This document shows, one piece after another, positions 17,875 to 26,692 of a stretch of 64,000 nt of DNA. Numbering within the stretch: position 1 is the first letter of the stretch; each line of letters opens with the position of its first letter. The notes beneath the pieces are model-generated. The model did no database searches. It was not told where the DNA came from and saw only the letters and a list, made by a program, of their open reading frames with translations. The stretch comes from an uncultured Arsenicibacter sp. Lineage in GTDB: Bacteria > Bacteroidota > Bacteroidia > Cytophagales > Spirosomataceae. A program made the translations under genes and the position numbers. The DNA is taken from contig NZ_CAMFHL010000009.1 in the NCBI RefSeq assembly GCF_945952095.1, forward strand, positions 1 to 64,000. Reading direction: 5' to 3'.

Positions 17875-18213
17875 TCAGGCTGGCCGGTTGGCTTTCCGGT
17901 CGTAGAGTAAAAAGGCATACAGCATAAAAAGCCACCAATATTCTGTGTAAATCGCCAGACTAACCATTGGAATAAAGTACTGAAGGCGGCGCAGGGTAAA
18001 GGCGGGAAGTAAGCTAAAACTCAGGGTAATCAGATCGTCAAAGCTACGGCCCGGGTGAATGGCTGGCTCTGCGTAATTACTGTAGAAATAATAACAAGTG
18101 CATGATAACAGCACACAACTACCAAATATCCACCAGAAACGGCTATCCTGAGGGCCAAGTCCGCGATCTAAATAGGCGCGGTATTGATTCATGAGCTGAT
18201 GCAGGGTTGTCAT
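17875..18213 (-). CDS. Hypothetical 112-residue membrane protein
   Basis: Not recognised. After a polar N-terminus (TTLHQLMNQYRAYLDRGL) there are hydrophobic aromatic-rich segments at about residues 27-47 (FWWIFGSCVLLSCTCYYFY) and 85-105 (MVSLAIYTEYWWLFMLYAFL), plus a possible short one between, so two or three membrane helices are likely. It lies alone between a terminator-flanked rluA gene and the head-GIN gene on the same strand. Composition is compatible with a real gene, but no homologue comes to mind. Confidence 0.5.
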   Translation of the reverse strand: MTTLHQLMNQYRAYLDRGLGPQDSRFWWIFGSCVLLSCTCYYFYSNYAEPAIHPGRSFDDLITLSFSLLPAFTLRRLQYFIPMVSLAIYTEYWWLFMLYAFLLYDRKANRPA

Positions 18214-18261
18214 ACGATATTGTGGTGATATATATGAACTAAATATACTATTATTTCTGAC

Positions 18262-18293
18262 AAAAAAAGCCGGTACACAGCGTGCACCGGCTT
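18262..18293 (-). terminator. Terminator after panB-rluA operon
   Basis: On the minus strand AAGCCGGTGCAC loops back on a near-complementary arm (one internal mismatch) and is followed by T7. It lies 19 nt after the rluA-type stop. Confidence 0.8.
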
Positions 18294-18311
18294 CAGGAAT
18301 GGTCCGGATTG

Positions 18312-19043
18312 TTAATAAATGAAATCCAGGTTTTTGTCTTTGTAATCCTCTGAGTCGAGCTCCAGGAATTCTTCCCAGAACGGATCGGCCGGGAGACCGG
18401 CTTTGCAGATCAGCGGCTCTTTTTTCACCGGATGCGTAAAATACAACCGGCGGGCATGCAGGTATATTTTCTTGTCGGCTACCACGCGGTCATATCCGTA
18501 TTTAATATCGCCGCGAATCGGGCAACCCATGTGGGCCAGCTGCGACCGGATCTGGTGCGGACGGCCTGTAATCGGTTCAACCTCCAGCAAATAGTGCTCG
18601 TTGATCAGACCCAGCAGCCGGTATTTCAATTCGGCTTTCTGCGAATTCGGAGCTTCGTAGTCGTATACCGTAACCTGGTTTTTGGCTTCGTCCTTCACGA
18701 GCCAGTTTACCAGTTTGTCCGACTTCTGCGGCGGCTTCTGGCGGACAACAGCCCAGTACGTTTTCTGAATCTGCCGTTTCCGGAAGAGTTCGGTCATGCG
18801 CTCCAGCGACTTTGACGTGCGCGCAAACACCACCAGACCACTCACCGGCCGGTCGAGCCGGTGAACAGGATGCAGAAATACGTCGCCGGGTTTGTTGTAT
18901 TTCTCTTTAATGTAATCTCTCAGGATGTCGGTAAGAGTAATATCGCCGGTGCGGTCGCCCTGCACCAGAATACCCGGCTCTTTGTTCACAACCAGCAGGT
19001 GATTGTCTTCGTAGACGACCTGAAAAGGTTTTCTTTTTTTCAT
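18312..19043 (-). CDS. RluA-family 23S/tRNA pseudouridine synthase
   Basis: A 243-residue enzyme converting specific uridines in rRNA or tRNA to pseudouridine. The active-site motif HRLDRPVSGLVVFART carries the catalytic aspartate; RPHQIRSQLAHMGCPIRGD is the second RluA signature. There is no N-terminal S4 domain, as in RluA/TruC-like members. It begins one base after the panB stop, so the two are probably cotranscribed. Which nucleotide it modifies cannot be told from sequence alone; a second, different RluA gene lies at 24739. Confidence 0.9.
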   Translation of the reverse strand: MKKRKPFQVVYEDNHLLVVNKEPGILVQGDRTGDITLTDILRDYIKEKYNKPGDVFLHPVHRLDRPVSGLVVFARTSKSLERMTELFRKRQIQKTYWAVVRQKPPQKSDKLVNWLVKDEAKNQVTVYDYEAPNSQKAELKYRLLGLINEHYLLEVEPITGRPHQIRSQLAHMGCPIRGDIKYGYDRVVADKKIYLHARRLYFTHPVKKEPLICKAGLPADPFWEEFLELDSEDYKDKNLDFIY

Positions 19044-19044
19044 A

Positions 19045-19863
19045 CTAATACGCTTCGCTTTCGTTCGGGAAGCTGCGTGTTTTTACATCGTCGACATAAT
19101 GCGCGATGGCCTCGTTCATGATTCCGTTCAGGTCGGCGTACCGGCGCAGAAAGCGGGGTTTGAACTCTTTGGTAATGCCCAGTAAGTCGTGTAACACAAG
19201 AATCTGACCGTCGGCATCAGGACCTGCACCGATACCAATCGTCGGAATATTCAGATTTTGAGAGACTTGTTTTGTCAGGGCCGCCGGAATTTTTTCGAGG
19301 ACGACACTAAAACATCCGATTTCCTGTAACATCTGTGCATCCTCAATTAGTTTCCGTGCCTCCGCTTCTTCTTTAGCCCGGACGGTATACGTGCCGAATT
19401 TATAGATCGATTGCGGGGTAAGGCCAAGGTGGCCCATTACCGGTACACCGGCGCTCAGAATCCGCGTGACAGACTCTTTAATTTCGACACCACCTTCGAG
19501 CTTAACCGCATGGGCACCTGATTCTTTCATGATCCGGATCGCCGACCGGAGGGCTTCCGACGAGTTGCCCTGATAAGAGCCAAACGGCAGATCCACGACC
19601 ACCAGGGCCCTTTTTACGGCCCGTACCACTGAACTGGCGTGGTAAATCATCTGGTCGAGGGTGATGGGTAAGGTCGTTTCGTGGCCCGCCATCACGTTTG
19701 ATGCCGAATCGCCGACGAGGATAATTTCAACGCCTGCCGCATCGACCACTTTGGCCATCGAAAAGTCGTAGGCGGTCAGGGCGGTAATTTTTTCTCCTCT
19801 ATTTTTCAGTTCCTGAATAACGTGCGTAGTTACCCGCTTTATATCCGGATTGTGTACAGACAT
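19045..19863 (-). CDS. panB: 3-methyl-2-oxobutanoate hydroxymethyltransferase
   Basis: PanB makes ketopantoate from 2-oxoisovalerate and methylenetetrahydrofolate, the first committed step of pantothenate and coenzyme A synthesis. The 272-residue protein is of normal length. Signatures: ITALTAYDFSMAKVVD, the metal-binding ILVGDSASNVMAGHETTLP, AVKLEGG, MGHLGLTPQS and IGIGAGPDADGQILVLHDLLG. It is followed immediately by an rluA-type gene and preceded by an EnvC-like gene with a 25 nt gap, all on the minus strand. No panC or panD nearby. Confidence 0.96.
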   Translation of the reverse strand: MSVHNPDIKRVTTHVIQELKNRGEKITALTAYDFSMAKVVDAAGVEIILVGDSASNVMAGHETTLPITLDQMIYHASSVVRAVKRALVVVDLPFGSYQGNSSEALRSAIRIMKESGAHAVKLEGGVEIKESVTRILSAGVPVMGHLGLTPQSIYKFGTYTVRAKEEAEARKLIEDAQMLQEIGCFSVVLEKIPAALTKQVSQNLNIPTIGIGAGPDADGQILVLHDLLGITKEFKPRFLRRYADLNGIMNEAIAHYVDDVKTRSFPNESEAY

Positions 19864-19888
19864 GGTATTGCCGTTTAATGGGGTATGC

Positions 19889-21394
19889 TTATCGTGGACG
19901 CAGCCACGCTTCGGGATTCATTTTGGTAAGGTTTTTCCAGATCTGAAACTGGATTTCGGTAATGCCGTCTTTACCGGTCGCAACGCTGCCAATCATGTCG
20001 CGTGCCTTAACCCGCTGACCGATTTTAACCGAAACGCTTTTCAGTTTAGCATAGACCGTCATGTAGTTTCCGTGCTGAATAGCCACGACGTTATTCATGC
20101 CAGGCATGTAAGCCACGTCCTGTACAACGCCGTCATAGACCGACTGAACGGATTCTCCGGCATTAGTCTGAATATCGATGCCCATGTTTTCAACCATCAG
20201 ACCTTTCAGGACAGGGTGGGGTTTTACCCCGAATTTATCCGAAACAAAGCCATGCTGCACCGGCCAAGGCAGCCGGTTTTTGGAAGCGGCAAACGAGGAG
20301 GCCAGGGCATATTCGGCCTCGTTCAGGTTATTCTCCCGTGCTTCGGCAGGGCGTGAGACCACCACTGGGGCTTCGGCTTTCGGCTCTGGTTTGGGCTCCG
20401 CTGGTTTTGGTTCGGCCGGCTTAGGCTCAGCTGGTTTTGGCTCCGCCGGATTATCGGCCGGTTTATTGGCATTGGCCAGGGCTTCGGCCCGGCGCTGTTC
20501 GTCGGCTTTACGCTGGTCCTCCGCCCGCCGGCGTTCTTCTGCCTTACGTTCGGCTTCCAGACGGGCTAAGCGCTCACGTTCGGCCCGTTCCCGTGCTTCG
20601 CGTTCGGCTTTTTCGCGGGCTTCCCGTTCTGCACGCTCTTTCGCTTCCCGCGCAATAATGCGGGTAATCATGTTTTCGAGGTTGGTCACTGCCCGGCGGC
20701 TTTCAACCAGTTCGTCGCGAAGCTGCACCTCGCGCTGACTCAGCTCTTTAACAACTTTATTCTGCTCATCTTTAAGCCCTTCCAGCTTTTTGCCCTCTGA
20801 GACTTTGGCTGTCAGTGTCGTTTTCTGCTGGCTACGTTTCTGCTCCGTTGCTATCCGTTTTTCCTGCAACATACCCTTTACCCGCTCCATTTGTTTCACT
20901 TGACTGTGCCGGGCATCGGAGTATTGTTTCAGGTAGCGGTAGCGGGCAACGAGCTGGTTGAAATTGTCTGACGAAAACAGGAAACCCAGCGGATTAAGCT
21001 GCTGGCGTCGTTTATCGGCCGAATACACCATCTCGGCATATTGCTTTTTCAGCTGACCAAGCTCCTCGTTAAGTTTATTGCTGGCATTGCGCAGGTCGAC
21101 TACTTCCGAATCCATCAGTTTCAGGTCTTCGGTCATCAGGTTGATCTGCTCGGACTGCGATTTGATCTGCTGATTCAGGGCTTTGAGCTTGCCCATGGTG
21201 GCCTGCTTCTCCGTCGATGTCTGTTTCAGAATCGACCGGATTTCGGTGATTTTTTCAAGGTTCTGCTTTTTTTCCTTCTCCAGTACCTGCCGGTTACGGG
21301 GTTGCTGGGCATAGGCCAGCCCGCTTACCAGCGAGAGACCGGTCAGGAGAAAAAACGTAAACCGGAAATGAGCTTGCCACGTTACTGTACACAT
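19889..21394 (-). CDS. EnvC/NlpD-like coiled-coil protein with degenerate LytM domain
   Basis: A 501-residue exported protein. After a signal peptide (to AQQ near residue 32) come long coiled coils (residues 35-270), a Glu/Arg/Lys-rich helix, an AEPKP repeat tract around 320-345, and a C-terminal M23/LytM domain (about 375-500). The zinc ligands of active M23 peptidases are missing: the HxxxD site reads NMGID, the TYxH site TYAK, and the HxH site EIQ. EnvC of Escherichia coli is likewise inactive and activates amidases at the septum, so a similar activator role is inferred. It ends a TPR-DUF4292-EnvC gene order common in Bacteroidota. Confidence 0.85.
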   Translation of the reverse strand: MCTVTWQAHFRFTFFLLTGLSLVSGLAYAQQPRNRQVLEKEKKQNLEKITEIRSILKQTSTEKQATMGKLKALNQQIKSQSEQINLMTEDLKLMDSEVVDLRNASNKLNEELGQLKKQYAEMVYSADKRRQQLNPLGFLFSSDNFNQLVARYRYLKQYSDARHSQVKQMERVKGMLQEKRIATEQKRSQQKTTLTAKVSEGKKLEGLKDEQNKVVKELSQREVQLRDELVESRRAVTNLENMITRIIAREAKERAEREAREKAEREARERAERERLARLEAERKAEERRRAEDQRKADEQRRAEALANANKPADNPAEPKPAEPKPAEPKPAEPKPEPKAEAPVVVSRPAEARENNLNEAEYALASSFAASKNRLPWPVQHGFVSDKFGVKPHPVLKGLMVENMGIDIQTNAGESVQSVYDGVVQDVAYMPGMNNVVAIQHGNYMTVYAKLKSVSVKIGQRVKARDMIGSVATGKDGITEIQFQIWKNLTKMNPEAWLRPR

Positions 21395-21415
21395 AAGCTG
21401 AAATCAGGGTTCCCG

Positions 21416-22414
21416 TCAGGGCCGGCGCGTATAGCGGGACGGAATGCTGAACGGGAAACCGGGGTTTTTGTCTACCAATTCGACTTTGCTATGCCGAATC
21501 CGCAACAAGGTCTGATAAAACTGCCCGTCAGCTCCCGATTTATAATCGAGGGTGATCAGGCTGGTATAAGGGAATAAAAAGTTGTTCAGCGCGGTAAAAT
21601 CGGCATAGTCGAGCCGGAGCGTATTTTTGGTCGGCTGTTCCACCACCATCAGTTTCTTCAGCTTCCGGTTTTCTTCGCCGATATAATTCTCAACCAGTAC
21701 CTTCCCTTCCGTCTGACGCAGGAGCAGGTAATCGCGTTCGTTTTTAATTTTCTGCGCGGGTTGTTTCGGAAGGGGCAGGTTACCGACAATCAGAGCCTGA
21801 AGCAGTTCAAAGTTCATGTCGAAGTTGAACCGCTTGCTCAGTCCCGGAAAATCGTACTGCGTATACTCGTTGTTGATTTTATCCAGAATCGTGATCGAAT
21901 CACGGGTGACGAGCACCCGGGCAGCTTCCACCCCGATTTTGGAAATTGCGATCCAAACCAGACTGTCTTTGGCTACCCGGATATTTACCGTTGCATTATC
22001 GATATCCTGATCTTTGCTTTTGAAAGAAACCTTTGCTTTGGCTGTCAGGAAATTAAAGTCAATTTCGGCTACGTTGGCCCGTGCCTCTTCAATGCCAGGA
22101 CGGGGTGTTTTCTGCGTATTTACCGGAGGCGTTGCGGGAGTATTGGCTGATGTTGAGGTAACGGCAGCACTGGAATCGCCCGGCATAACCGGTTTCAGGC
22201 GCGTTGTGTCCGGCGAACCGGATGCCGTCTGCTCCGAAGACCCGGTGCGGTCAAGCCGGTGCCGGCGACAGCCTTCACTGCCTGTCAGCAGCACCAGCGC
22301 CAGCAGCCATGTCCACTGGACGGGCGGGAGACTGTATGATTTGGTACTTCCCCGGATAATCTGCTTGAAACGGAGTGAAAACCATCCCAAATCATACATC
22401 TGCGTTTTATTCAT
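21416..22414 (-). CDS. DUF4292 lipoprotein
   Basis: A 332-residue envelope protein. DUF4292 is a LolA/LolB-like beta-sheet fold of unknown function found in Bacteroidota; the core here is FNFLTAKAKVSFKSKD followed by VAKDSLVWIAISKIGVEAARVLVTRD and a DKINNEYTQYDF segment. A hydrophobic stretch ending in SEGC suggests lipid anchoring. ATG 22414 overlaps the stop of the upstream TPR gene by 8 nt, so the two are translationally coupled; the longer frame start was rejected. Lipoprotein or lipid handling in the envelope is the likely role by fold analogy. Confidence 0.85.
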   Translation of the reverse strand: MNKTQMYDLGWFSLRFKQIIRGSTKSYSLPPVQWTWLLALVLLTGSEGCRRHRLDRTGSSEQTASGSPDTTRLKPVMPGDSSAAVTSTSANTPATPPVNTQKTPRPGIEEARANVAEIDFNFLTAKAKVSFKSKDQDIDNATVNIRVAKDSLVWIAISKIGVEAARVLVTRDSITILDKINNEYTQYDFPGLSKRFNFDMNFELLQALIVGNLPLPKQPAQKIKNERDYLLLRQTEGKVLVENYIGEENRKLKKLMVVEQPTKNTLRLDYADFTALNNFLFPYTSLITLDYKSGADGQFYQTLLRIRHSKVELVDKNPGFPFSIPSRYTRRP

Positions 22415-24176
22415 ATAATTTTCCGGTGGCAATCTTTTTGTCAATGTTACTACTTGCTTCGCCTTTTTGTTTGGCTTTTTTCCACTGTTCAACGGCTTTG
22501 TCGCGCTCACCTAACTGATACAACACATCGCCGTAATGCTCCAGAATGGTACCGCTCACGTTCGGATCACCGGTAACCGCTTTCTCAAGATAGGTACGGG
22601 CTTTGGCGTAATCCTTCATGACATACAGCACCCACGCATGCGTATCGAGATAGGTCGCATTCGTCGGGAAACGATCTACGAGTTTCTGCGACATCTGTAC
22701 GGCCTGCGGCAGTTTATCTTTCCGTAATGACAGGAAATAGGCAAAGTTATTCAGCACGTGCTCATTCAACGGGTCCGTTTTGAGGACCAGTTCATACGCT
22801 TCGTCAGATTTAGCGTTGTCGCCGGCACCGTTGTAGGCATCGCCCAGCTGTGCGTTAATGGCTTTGACCAGATCAGGGTTCTGCGTGACTGAAATCAGCT
22901 TCCGGCTTTCTTCCAGCGCATCAACCGCTGCCTGGTATTTTCGTTTGTAGAGGTTCGCCGATCCGTTTGAGTACCAGAACAGTCCCTGTGTCGGAAAAAT
23001 CTCCAGCGCTTTTTCTGAATGCACCAGCAGACTGTCTACCTGGTTGAGCTGCCCGTCGAGCTGTAGAATGGCTTCCCAGACCTGATACGATGATTCGTCG
23101 AGCCTGGCGGCTTTCACATAGGCATCGCGCGACTCCGCAAATTTGTTTTGCTGCGCCAGCAGATCTGCCATCATGATCAGTGACTTCGCATCATTCGGGT
23201 GGGTTTTTACCAGATCCTGCGCCATTTTCAACGCATCCTGCTGCCCTGCCTTATCATCGCCGTTCAGGGCGGCATAACTCGCCAGAATCCGGGCTTTCAG
23301 GTTGGGTTCCAGATTCGGGTTATTGAAGACATGGTCCAGTTCCTGCTTGCAGCGGGCCATATCGCCCTTTTTCCGGTAAATATCGGCAAGCATGACGTGG
23401 GCCTGTGCCATGTCCGGATCCAGCTTAATGGCTTTATCCAGCCAGCCGATGGCCTGGTCATTGCGGTCGTTGGCAATAAGGAGTTCCGCGCCTTCTACCA
23501 GGTATTCCGGTTCACCCGGCTCTGAGGCTACCAGCTTTTCGGCTTCTTCAACGGCCTTATCAATCTTGTTCTGCTTCAGATAAATCCGCTGCTTCTGGCG
23601 GGTTATTTCCTCGTTGATGCCAAGCGCGCGTTCAACACGGTTGTAGGCGTCGAGGGCTTTATCCGGTTTATCGTCGAAGAGGTAGATCGCGGCCAGCTCA
23701 ACACCGTACTCCATGTTGTCGGTACTTTGTTTGAGCAGGCTTTCGTACAACTCCTCGGCATCGCTGTAGCGCTTTTGCTTCACATACAGTTCGGCCAGCA
23801 GGAGGGAGTAAAATTTATTGGTTTTATCTACGCTGTGGGCTTTGGCCGCATACGGAATGGCTTCTGCCGTTTTGCCGGTTTTCATCAGCGCCGACGCCAT
23901 GGCATACTGAGCGCCTGCGTTGTCGGGTGATTTCTGAACCAGTTTTTCGAACTGCGCAATGGCTTTGGAAGGCTCATCAGTCATTAGAAACTTCATGCCT
24001 TCCATGAACTGCGATTCGTCTTCGAGCCGTGCCCGGACCGGATCCGATTGGGCAGCGGCCGGCGCTGTCGTGCTCAGTGGTTTTTCACCGGCTTTTTTTT
24101 GCGCCAGCACCGACGTGGCCGGCAGCGTAAAGACCAGACACCCGAGTACGTATTTTGTTAAGCAACGTGTGTTCAT
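22407..24176 (-). CDS. Tetratricopeptide-repeat protein
   Basis: A 589-residue exported protein with signal peptide (MNTRCLTKYVLGCLVFTLP...) followed by about a dozen TPR-like helical hairpins (for example AIAQFEKLVQKSPDNAGAQY, AIGWLDKAIKLDPDMAQAHV, AVDALEESRKLI). It ends with two clear TPRs (ARTYLEKAVTGDPNV, AVEQWKKAKQKGE). Such proteins scaffold complexes; its coupling to the DUF4292 and EnvC-like genes suggests a cell-envelope assembly or division role. The ATG at 24176 was chosen because it precedes the signal peptide; the frame is open further upstream. Confidence 0.88.
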   Translation of the reverse strand: MNTRCLTKYVLGCLVFTLPATSVLAQKKAGEKPLSTTAPAAAQSDPVRARLEDESQFMEGMKFLMTDEPSKAIAQFEKLVQKSPDNAGAQYAMASALMKTGKTAEAIPYAAKAHSVDKTNKFYSLLLAELYVKQKRYSDAEELYESLLKQSTDNMEYGVELAAIYLFDDKPDKALDAYNRVERALGINEEITRQKQRIYLKQNKIDKAVEEAEKLVASEPGEPEYLVEGAELLIANDRNDQAIGWLDKAIKLDPDMAQAHVMLADIYRKKGDMARCKQELDHVFNNPNLEPNLKARILASYAALNGDDKAGQQDALKMAQDLVKTHPNDAKSLIMMADLLAQQNKFAESRDAYVKAARLDESSYQVWEAILQLDGQLNQVDSLLVHSEKALEIFPTQGLFWYSNGSANLYKRKYQAAVDALEESRKLISVTQNPDLVKAINAQLGDAYNGAGDNAKSDEAYELVLKTDPLNEHVLNNFAYFLSLRKDKLPQAVQMSQKLVDRFPTNATYLDTHAWVLYVMKDYAKARTYLEKAVTGDPNVSGTILEHYGDVLYQLGERDKAVEQWKKAKQKGEASSNIDKKIATGKLYE

Positions 24177-24302
24177 CGCAGTTGTAAAAGATAGCAATAT
24201 CAGTATATAACGATTATTATCCAGAAACGGCAGGGTAAATCGTTCTATTGCAGATCGCCCGCAAAACAGGTGGGAATCAGACAAAGATAACAGTTTATCG
24301 GC

Positions 24303-24602
24303 TTATTCAACCGCATCATATACTTGTACACGCGACCACAGGTGTGCACAGTCGGCTACAAATTTCTTATGCGTCGGGTGTTCCTGGTACACATCCTGAG
24401 CCGCTTTATCCGTAAAAATAAACGTGATCGAAAAGTCATAGCTGTGGTCAATCACCGCACGGCGGGTTTCTGCCGGCTGACCAATGTAGGCAGCCTGGAT
24501 AGCATCTATGCTTTTTAAGGTCTCCAGTCCGGCCCGCAGGGAGTCGTGATCTGCCTGATTTTCAGGATTATTAAGCCAGAAAAATACTGTGTGTACAAAC
24601 AT
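24303..24602 (-). CDS. Dabb-family (stress-responsive A/B barrel) protein
   Basis: A 99-residue ferredoxin-like dimeric alpha/beta barrel protein. Typical Dabb features are the opening FVHTVFFWLNNP, the YDFSITFIFTDKAAQDVYQEHPTHKKFVAD segment and C-terminal strand VQVYD. Members range from polyketide cyclases to proteins of unknown function induced by stress. It stands alone on the minus strand after a large inverted repeat and before the TPR operon, so no pathway is suggested by its neighbours. Confidence 0.85.
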   Translation of the reverse strand: MFVHTVFFWLNNPENQADHDSLRAGLETLKSIDAIQAAYIGQPAETRRAVIDHSYDFSITFIFTDKAAQDVYQEHPTHKKFVADCAHLWSRVQVYDAVE

Positions 24603-24624
24603 GTTTAAGGGAGAAGTTTAACGA

Positions 24625-24691
24625 AATGAATACTGTAGAATGAACAAGGGAAAATGCAGCAATTAATCCTATTCATTTTACAGTATTCATT
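24625..24691. repeat. 20-bp near-perfect inverted repeat between Dabb and RluA genes
   Basis: AATGAATACTGTAGAATGAA at 24625-24644 is the reverse complement of 24672-24691 with one mismatch that still allows G-U pairing; the spacer is 27 nt. It fills most of the gap between the RluA-type stop and the Dabb start. It could be a terminator without T tract, a processed RNA structure or a remnant of a small element. Confidence 0.65.
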
Positions 24692-24738
24692 CCACATTAC
24701 GGATGTAGCCATACTAACCCGGACGGGCTGCCGGGCGT

Positions 24739-25458
24739 TTATGAAAATTTTTCCAGTTGCTTGACCAGCACGTCAAAATCCTTAGGATACGGGGCTTCAA
24801 TTTTCATGCGGTCGCCGTTCAGGAGATTAAACGTGAGGGAATGGGCATGCAGGGCTACCCGCTGGATAAGCGGAAATTCCTCGGTATCTTTCTTGAGGTT
24901 GAAATTGCGCTTCAGCTGCGACAGGAAAAGCGGCTCGCCGCCATAGGTCGGGTCGCTGACAATCGGCGCTTTGAGGCACATCAGGTGCACCCGGATCTGG
25001 TGCATGCGGCCCGTAATCGGAATACATTCCACCAGCGTGGCTTGCCGGTACGCCTTGATGGTATTAAAGATCGTTTCGGCCACCTTCCCTTTCTGCCGGT
25101 CAATCCGGACGGCGGTTCCGTCCTTAATCGGTGCGATGGGCAGGAAAACCGAAATGCTGTCGAAATCATGTACACCGTTGACAACGGCATGGTAGCGTTT
25201 GGTCACCTCGCGGTGTTCAAACTGCATGGCCAGATGGCGGTACGCTTCCGGATGTTTGGCAATAGCCAGAACGCCCGATGTTTCCTTATCCAGCCGGTGG
25301 CCGAGCTGGGCGTCGGCATGGTAGGCTTTCGCCAGCCGCAGAATACTCGAAGACCGGTCGGAAGTACGTTCGTCCAGCGAGGCTACGTAGGGCGGTTTGT
25401 TGATAACAATATAGTCTTCGTTCTCAAAAACGATCAGGTCTTCGAAATTGATTTTCAT
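24739..25458 (-). CDS. Second RluA-family pseudouridine synthase
   Basis: A 239-residue enzyme with the RluA active-site motif GHRLDKETSGVLAIAK and second signature GRMHQIRVHLMCLKAPIVSD. The catalytic Asp follows HRL. It lacks an S4 domain. It differs throughout from the RluA protein at 18312 and so is a paralogue with a separate RNA target, not a recent duplicate. The N-terminal LIVFENEDYIVINKPPYVAS is the usual RluA strand. It lies downstream of a sensor kinase gene with a 98 nt gap, same strand. Confidence 0.9.
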   Translation of the reverse strand: MKINFEDLIVFENEDYIVINKPPYVASLDERTSDRSSSILRLAKAYHADAQLGHRLDKETSGVLAIAKHPEAYRHLAMQFEHREVTKRYHAVVNGVHDFDSISVFLPIAPIKDGTAVRIDRQKGKVAETIFNTIKAYRQATLVECIPITGRMHQIRVHLMCLKAPIVSDPTYGGEPLFLSQLKRNFNLKKDTEEFPLIQRVALHAHSLTFNLLNGDRMKIEAPYPKDFDVLVKQLEKFS

Positions 25459-25556
25459 GAAAATCGGATAACTCCCGACGGATGTCCGGTCACAGCCTTT
25501 ACGGCCGGCACCGGGTTACAGACGGGCTGAATGAATCTGTATGTATGTGCTGGTGC

Positions 25557-26591
25557 CTACTCCATTTTTTCCAGCTTGAAGCTGAAGGTAGTGCCTTTGT
25601 CTATTTTCGACATTACCGTAATTCTGGATTTGTGGGCATTCAGAATATGCTTAACAATGGCAAGGCCTAAACCCGTTCCCCCGCGCTCCTTTGAGCGGCT
25701 TTTATCAACGCGGTAGAACCGTTCGAAGATGCGGCTCAGGTGTTCGGGCGGAATTCCCGGACCGTCGTCCTTTACCGAAACTTGGATGTTCTTTTTATCT
25801 TCTTCCAGCGAAACGAGCACCTTACCGTTTTCATTGCCGTATTTAATGGCGTTTTCGATCAGGTTGGTCATCACCTGCATAATGCGCTGCGGATCGGCTT
25901 TAACCCAGGTGCCGTTCGGCTTGTCGGTCTTCACTTTGAGCGACACCCCTTTGTTATGGGCGATTTTCTCGAGCTGGTCGAATATTTCGCCAACGACTTC
26001 GTGCAGGTCAATCCGCTCAAAGTGCATCTTTACCTCGCCGGTTTCCAGCTGGGATAACGCCACAAGATCCTTGACCAGAATATCGAGCCCATCGAGGCTT
26101 TTGGCGGCTTTTGCGAGGAACTTACCCCGTACTTTTTCGTCGTCAATTGCCCCGTCCAGAAGCGTATGAATAAATCCCTGAGCGGCGAAGATCGGGGTCT
26201 TTAACTCATGTGAGACATCGGCCAGAAACTCCCGCCGGAACTGCTCAATGCGCCGGAGCTCTTCAATCTCTTTCTGCTTTTTAGCAACGTAGAAAAAGAA
26301 CTCATCATTCAGTTTTTTAAACGGATGGTTGTTTTTGGAAATCGTTTTGCGGTTAATGGTAAAGTCCTTGAGCTTAAGCTTATGAATGGTTTTATACATT
26401 TTATCGACCTCCCGGTATACCAGAATTTCGATGGCGTAGAGAATCAGGAAAAACGACACGCCGAATGACGATATGCCCGCCACAAAGAGCATACTGTTGG
26501 TGACACCTTCGACAAATGCGAGGAAAACAGTGGTCAGGGCTGAAATCAGGACCGCCAGCAGCAGGGCGGTGATTCTTGGACTTAACAACAT
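25557..26591 (-). CDS. PhoR-like sensor histidine kinase, no adjacent response regulator
   Basis: A 344-residue membrane kinase. Two membrane helices (about residues 8-30 and 33-58) separated by almost no periplasmic loop, then a linker, a HisKA domain with the phospho-acceptor in FLADVSHELKTPIFAAQGF, and a HATPase_c domain with N box (NLIENAIKYG), G1 (DDGPGIPPE), F and G2 (GGTGLGLAIVKHIL) boxes all intact. With so little extracytoplasmic sequence it probably senses within the membrane or cytoplasm. The cognate regulator is not in the neighbourhood. Confidence 0.92.
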   Translation of the reverse strand: MLLSPRITALLLAVLISALTTVFLAFVEGVTNSMLFVAGISSFGVSFFLILYAIEILVYREVDKMYKTIHKLKLKDFTINRKTISKNNHPFKKLNDEFFFYVAKKQKEIEELRRIEQFRREFLADVSHELKTPIFAAQGFIHTLLDGAIDDEKVRGKFLAKAAKSLDGLDILVKDLVALSQLETGEVKMHFERIDLHEVVGEIFDQLEKIAHNKGVSLKVKTDKPNGTWVKADPQRIMQVMTNLIENAIKYGNENGKVLVSLEEDKKNIQVSVKDDGPGIPPEHLSRIFERFYRVDKSRSKERGGTGLGLAIVKHILNAHKSRITVMSKIDKGTTFSFKLEKME

Positions 26592-26633
26592 GACTCCAAA
26601 GGTACACTATTTGAACCTTTATGCCCAAAAACA

Positions 26634-26672
26634 GCTGAAGGCAACCTGTAAACTTAACAGGTTGCCTTCAGC
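26634..26672 (-). terminator. Strong terminator after the 57-residue protein gene
   Basis: A perfect 16-bp stem (GCTGAAGGCAACCTGT, 26634-26649, with 26657-26672) and 7-nt loop. On the minus strand it is followed by TGTTTTT, and it begins 21 nt after the small gene's stop, so it separates that gene from the kinase gene. Confidence 0.85.
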
Positions 26673-26692
26673 AAAAGTCTTTCGGTCAGGAT

